From: Gallionellaceae bacterium
GTDB taxonomy: Bacteria > Pseudomonadota > Gammaproteobacteria > Burkholderiales > Gallionellaceae
Assembly (NCBI GenBank): GCA_030646595.1
Contig: JAUSKS010000231.1
Location: forward strand, 1-17,456
DNA length: 17,456 nt
Reading direction: 5' to 3'
The position numbers and the translations under genes are program-made. Below the pieces are notes generated by a model. That model saw nothing but the letters and a program-made list of their open reading frames with translations, was not told the DNA's origin and did not search any database. Shown here one piece after another: positions 15,237-17,456 of this stretch; positions within the stretch are counted from its first letter, which is position 1, and each line of letters opens with the position of its first letter.

Positions 15237-16175
15237 TCAAGATGCCGCAATGCCCGAACCGAGCGCCTTGGGCAATGGAAATACTACATTCTCACTGATA
15301 CCTTGAAGTTCGTGTACGCTACTGGCACCCATTTTTCGCAATCGCGCAATCACATCCTGCACCAGCACCTCCGGTGCGGAAGCGCCAGCAGTGATGCCTA
15401 CATGTGACTTGCCTGATAACCACTCCGCCTGCACTTCACTGGCATTGTCCACCAAATAAGCAGGCACCTTCCTGTGATCTGCCACTTCGCGTAAACGGTT
15501 GGAATTGGAACTGTTGGGCGAACCGACCACAATCACTACATCACATTGCCGCGACAACAGCTTGACCGCATCCTGACGGTTTTGCGTGGCGTAACAGATG
15601 TCATCTTTTTTGGGGCCGGTAATGCCGGGGAAGCGCACCTTGAGCGCGGCAATGATGGTACTAGCATCGTCCACTGACAACGTGGTCTGCGTGACAAAAG
15701 CCAGAGTACTTTTATTCTTGACCACCAGGCGCTGCACATCTGCGGGTGATTCCACCAGATACATGCCGCCACCACTTTGCCCCATCGTACCTTCCACTTC
15801 CGGGTGCCCGGCGTGACCGATCATGATAATTTCCATGCCCTGCTCACGCAGGCGTTTAACTTCGACGTGAACTTTGGTCACCAACGGACACGTCGCGTCG
15901 AATACAGTCAAGCCGCGCGCCTTGGCTTCATGCCGCACTGCCTGCGACACGCCATGCGCGCTGAAAATAAGGATACTGCCCGCAGGCACATCAGACAAAT
16001 CCTCAATGAACACTGCACCTTTTTTACGCAGATCGTCTACGACAAATTGGTTATGCACCACTTCATGCCGCACATAGATAGGCGCACCATGCAGCGTCAG
16101 CGCCCGCTCGACAATTTCAATGGCACGATCAACGCCAGCGCAAAAGCCGCGCGGGTTGGCTAATAATAATTCCAT
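15237..16175 (-). CDS. ispH: 4-hydroxy-3-methylbut-2-enyl diphosphate reductase IspH
   Basis: The protein has 312 residues from ATG 16175, which has GGAGA upstream. An in-frame TTG one codon earlier is less likely. IspH performs the last step of the methylerythritol phosphate pathway, making isopentenyl and dimethylallyl diphosphate with a 4Fe-4S cluster. The three cluster cysteines are present: Cys 12 (RGFCAGV), Cys 96 (DATCPLV) and Cys 194 (DICYATQNR). So are the substrate residues His 41 (VVHN), His 74 (SAHGVS), His 124 and Glu 126 (HPEVEG), the TQTTLS motif, [10 protein letters not shown] and TAGASAPE. Its ATG shares one base with the lspA stop, so the two are translationally coupled. In the Escherichia coli cluster fkpB stands between them; it is missing here. 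Confidence 0.97.
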   Translation of the reverse strand: MELLLANPRGFCAGVDRAIEIVERALTLHGAPIYVRHEVVHNQFVVDDLRKKGAVFIEDLSDVPAGSILIFSAHGVSQAVRHEAKARGLTVFDATCPLVTKVHVEVKRLREQGMEIIMIGHAGHPEVEGTMGQSGGGMYLVESPADVQRLVVKNKSTLAFVTQTTLSVDDASTIIAALKVRFPGITGPKKDDICYATQNRQDAVKLLSRQCDVVIVVGSPNSSNSNRLREVADHRKVPAYLVDNASEVQAEWLSGKSHVGITAGASAPEVLVQDVIARLRKMGASSVHELQGISENVVFPLPKALGSGIAAS

Positions 16176-16642
16176 CAAGTCTTCTCCGGTTTGTTCATGA
16201 AGCTTTCCAATAGCATAAGCGCGGCACCGCAGGTGATGGCGGAATCTGCCAGGTTAAAAGCAGGAAAGTGGTAGACACCCCAATAAAAATCAAGAAAATC
16301 TACCACGTAACCATAAGCAATGCGATCTATCAGGTTACCCAAGGCACCACCCAATATCAAGGCCAAGGCCAAGCAAAATAATTTCTGTTGCACATGTCGA
16401 CGTAGCAGCCACACTATCCAGATTGAGGCGATGATAGCAATAGCGCTGAATAGCCAGCGCTGCATGCCACCCGCATCGCTCAGAAAACTGAACGCTGCAC
16501 CGGTGTTATGCGCCAACACCAGATTGAATAAGCTAAAAATAGCGAGACTTTCACCATACATAAAATGACTGGTGATCCATATTTTGCTGATCTGATCCAA
16601 AATGATGACCAGCGCGCTTAACCCCAACCACCGACTAAGCAT
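16175..16642 (-). CDS. lspA: Lipoprotein signal peptidase LspA (signal peptidase II)
   Basis: The protein has 155 residues from ATG 16642. In-frame TTG 16666 and GTG 16660 upstream are less likely, since [20 protein letters not shown] is the normal N-terminus. There are four membrane helices (about 5-24, 33-45, 62-80, 88-105, with the last of the set near 132-150 depending on how they are counted). The catalytic aspartates are D115 in GYVVDFLDF and D133 in FNLADSAI, and NTGAAF (46-51) and GNLIDR are also conserved. LspA removes the signal peptide of lipoproteins in the inner membrane. The gene starts eight bases inside the end of ileS, and its stop touches the ispH ATG, so all three belong to one transcript. 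Confidence 0.95.
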   Translation of the reverse strand: MLSRWLGLSALVIILDQISKIWITSHFMYGESLAIFSLFNLVLAHNTGAAFSFLSDAGGMQRWLFSAIAIIASIWIVWLLRRHVQQKLFCLALALILGGALGNLIDRIAYGYVVDFLDFYWGVYHFPAFNLADSAITCGAALMLLESFMNKPEKT

Positions 16643-17456
16643 ACTTACGTACCTCGCCACTACCAAATAAATTACTCACGCAGCGTCCGCATATTTGCGG
16701 ATGCGCCGAATCGCTGCCCACATCGGCACGATAGTGCCAGCAGCGTTCACATTTTTCTCGTGTGCTGGGCGTCACCACAATGCGTTGCGCCGTTTCATTT
16801 TCCGCCCTATGCACAGTAGCGCGTGAAGTAATTAATACAAAGCGCAGATCATCCCCCAAGCGGGTCAATAAATCGAAGTCATTTCCTGCTGCATAAATAT
16901 CTGCTTCTGCTGCCAACGCCTGGCCTATATGCCCGGCAGCGCGCACTTCTTCGATTTGTTTATTGGCTTTGGCGCGCCAAGCACAAATGGTTGTCCAGGT
17001 TGTCATCAGATCATCTGCTTGCAACAACACAGGCAGCTTATGCCATGCTTGCTGGAATACGCTCTGGTCATGTTTGCCGCTTAACACCTGCCACACCTCT
17101 TCAGCAGTAAAGCTGAGTATGGGTGCCATCAATCGTGTCAGGCTATGAGTGATGTGGTACAAAGCATGCTGTGCAGAACGGCGCGCAGTGGAATTTTCTC
17201 CGGCGGTATAAAGGCGATCTTTCAGAATATCGAGATAGAAACCGCCTAAGTCCTCGGAACAGAAAGTCTGTAATTTCTGCACCACCACATGAAACTCATA
17301 TTTTTCGTAAGCACCGCTTATTTCATTCTGTAGCCGTTGAGTCAGTGCCAATGCGTAGCGGTCTACCTCCAACCATTCGCTCACTTGCAAGGCATTTTGC
17401 TGCGGGTCAAAATCGCTGATATTGGCCAATAGAAAACGCAAGGTGTTGCGAATGCG
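16635..17456 (-). CDS. ileS: Isoleucyl-tRNA synthetase, C-terminal part (N-terminus outside window)
   Basis: 273 codons are visible and the frame stays open to the window edge, beginning [18 protein letters not shown]. This is the anticodon-binding domain of bacterial Ile[46 protein letters not shown] and [25 protein letters not shown] are strongly conserved. The end carries the zinc-binding [12 protein letters not shown]...ICGRCVSNL with four cysteines, as in bacterial-type IleS. The enzyme charges tRNA-Ile in the cytoplasm. Roughly two thirds of the protein, including the catalytic Rossmann fold and the editing domain, lies beyond 17456. The stop overlaps lspA by eight bases, in the widespread ileS-lspA order. 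Confidence 0.97.
   Translation of the reverse strand, partial: RIRNTLRFLLANISDFDPQQNALQVSEWLEVDRYALALTQRLQNEISGAYEKYEFHVVVQKLQTFCSEDLGGFYLDILKDRLYTAGENSTARRSAQHALYHITHSLTRLMAPILSFTAEEVWQVLSGKHDQSVFQQAWHKLPVLLQADDLMTTWTTICAWRAKANKQIEEVRAAGHIGQALAAEADIYAAGNDFDLLTRLGDDLRFVLITSRATVHRAENETAQRIVVTPSTREKCERCWHYRADVGSDSAHPQICGRCVSNLFGSGEVRKYA

Noticed and set aside
1..17456. Transposons, prophage, CRISPR array, tRNA or rRNA genes.
   Set aside because: No transposase, integrase, direct-repeat array, cloverleaf or ribosomal RNA segment could be recognised.

Overview
The window reads as chromosomal DNA of a Gram-negative, probably betaproteobacterial organism. The clues are the ileS-lspA-ispH order, a fimT-pilV-pilW-pilX-pilY1 type IV pilus cluster, a PEP-CTERM (exosortase-sorted) secreted protein and a ThiO-type glycine oxidase. 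Base composition looks moderate and even. I see no insertion sequence, tRNA, rRNA, CRISPR array, prophage gene or attachment site. Placement near Nitrosomonadales (Gallionellaceae-like) is inference only. Gene density is high: the longest stretch without a gene is about 190 bases (2393-2585), so nothing over 300 bases is empty.

Left part (1-5929), mostly minus strand. Reading leftward, an Irr/PerR-like Fur-family regulator (5872-5450) is followed by a periplasmic adaptor (5415-4219), an ABC ATPase (4222-3542) and two separate MacB/FtsX-type permeases (2392-1184 and 1170-1, the last cut by the window edge). Together these make a MacAB-like tripartite export system. A plus-strand gene (2586-3536) lies between the ATPase and the permeases. 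It encodes a secreted DUF3494 (ice-binding-like) protein with a C-terminal PEP-CTERM sorting signal. The ABC operon is therefore interrupted by a gene read the opposite way.

Middle (5917-7850). The glycine oxidase thiO on the minus strand is divergent from a small exported alpha/beta-hydrolase-like gene on the plus strand. The regulator gene has a near-consensus sigma70 promoter inside the end of thiO. Its predicted transcription start falls on the ATG, suggesting a leaderless mRNA, and an inverted repeat abuts the -35 box.

Right-middle (7979-15171), plus strand. This is a compact pilus-assembly operon: pilE-like pilin, fimT, pilV, pilW, pilX and a large pilY1. The four minor pilins would prime pilus assembly and carry PilY1 at the tip. 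PilY1 has a cysteine-rich, adhesin-like insertion inside its von Willebrand-like N-terminal half. Aspartate-rich, calcium-loop-like motifs occur in PilW, PilX and PilY1. A strong hairpin terminator with A and T tracts on its two sides ends the operon at 15191-15224 and can also serve the convergent ispH.

Right edge (15237-17456), minus strand: a housekeeping block of ileS (C-terminal part only), lspA and ispH, with overlapping genes and therefore one transcript.
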